A stretch of 6,080 nt of DNA from an uncultured Mucilaginibacter sp. (GTDB lineage Bacteria > Bacteroidota > Bacteroidia > Sphingobacteriales > Sphingobacteriaceae). Shown piece by piece: positions 5,986 to 6,080 of this stretch. The notes under the pieces were generated by a model, which worked only from the letters and a program-made list of their open reading frames with translations, searched no databases and had not been told where the DNA came from. The DNA lies in NCBI GenBank assembly GCA_946479225.1, contig CAMLFI010000171.1:1-6080 (forward strand), in the 5' to 3' direction. Position 1 is the first letter of the stretch. Each line of letters begins with the position of its first letter. The position numbers were made by a program, and so were the translations under genes.

Positions 5986-6080
5986 ATGAAAATCACCTTT
6001 AAAAAATACCGTAATCATTACCGGGATAACCTTACGCTGGCTATTCCTGTAGTTATTTCGCAGCTGGGGCACACGCTGGT
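5986..6080 (+). CDS. MATE-family multidrug/metabolite efflux transporter, 5' fragment
   Basis: Only the first 31 codons are inside the window: a short basic N-terminus (MKITFKKYRNHYRDN), then LTLAIPVVISQLGHTL, the start of the first transmembrane helix. The combination P-x-x-x-S-Q-L-G is typical of the first helix of MATE (MatE, NorM/DinF-like) cation-coupled efflux proteins of the inner membrane. The start follows a candidate -7 promoter and lies 33 bases after the AlbA_2 gene, so it may be transcribed separately, by read-through, or both. The rest of the protein, and hence substrate type, cannot be seen. A polysaccharide-flippase relative is possible but less likely. Confidence 0.8.
   Translation, partial: MKITFKKYRNHYRDNLTLAIPVVISQLGHTL

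Overview
The window looks like chromosomal core sequence from a Bacteroidetes bacterium, most likely Sphingobacteriaceae (Mucilaginibacter/Pedobacter-like). Supporting signs are the style of the GyrA sequence with its Q-G-R-G-G-K-G box, signal peptides that appear to be cut just before a glutamine, AT-rich start regions that mostly lack Shine-Dalgarno sequences, and TAnnTTTG-type -7 promoter elements. The family-level assignment is inference, since no rRNA or other marker is present.

Layout. Positions 1-1611 hold the 3' two thirds of gyrA (DNA gyrase subunit A), whose start and catalytic tyrosine lie outside the window. After gaps of only 5 and 8 bases come two secreted tetratricopeptide-repeat (TPR) proteins (1617-2732 and 2741-3967). 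They can be aligned along most of their length and look like an old tandem duplication. This three-gene run ends at a perfect 13-bp inverted repeat (3983-4016) that probably terminates transcription. A small putative lipoprotein gene (4081-4266) is read towards it from the minus strand.

After a divergent 121-base intergenic region with a candidate promoter, a second plus-strand cluster begins: a DUF4442/hotdog-fold thioesterase-like protein (4388-4882), an overlapping GNAT acetyltransferase (4860-5324), and, 4 bases later, an AlbA_2 (Schlafen-type) protein with a C-terminal winged-helix segment (5329-5952). The window ends in the first 31 codons of a MATE-family efflux transporter (from 5986), which appears to have its own -7 promoter element.

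How the genes fit together. The gyrA-TPR-TPR run links a cytosolic topoisomerase to two exported scaffold-like proteins, probably by shared transcription; no direct functional link is visible. The second cluster is tightly packed and translationally coupled, combining a possible acyl-CoA thioesterase, an acetyl-CoA-dependent transferase and a possible regulator. Its joint purpose is unknown. No mobile elements, CRISPR arrays, tRNA or rRNA genes were seen. I found no clearly new biological system. The most notable points are the gyrA-linked secreted TPR pair, a dnaX-like slippery site in the first TPR gene, a second GyrA-box-like motif, and the uncharacterised DUF4442-GNAT-AlbA_2 cluster.
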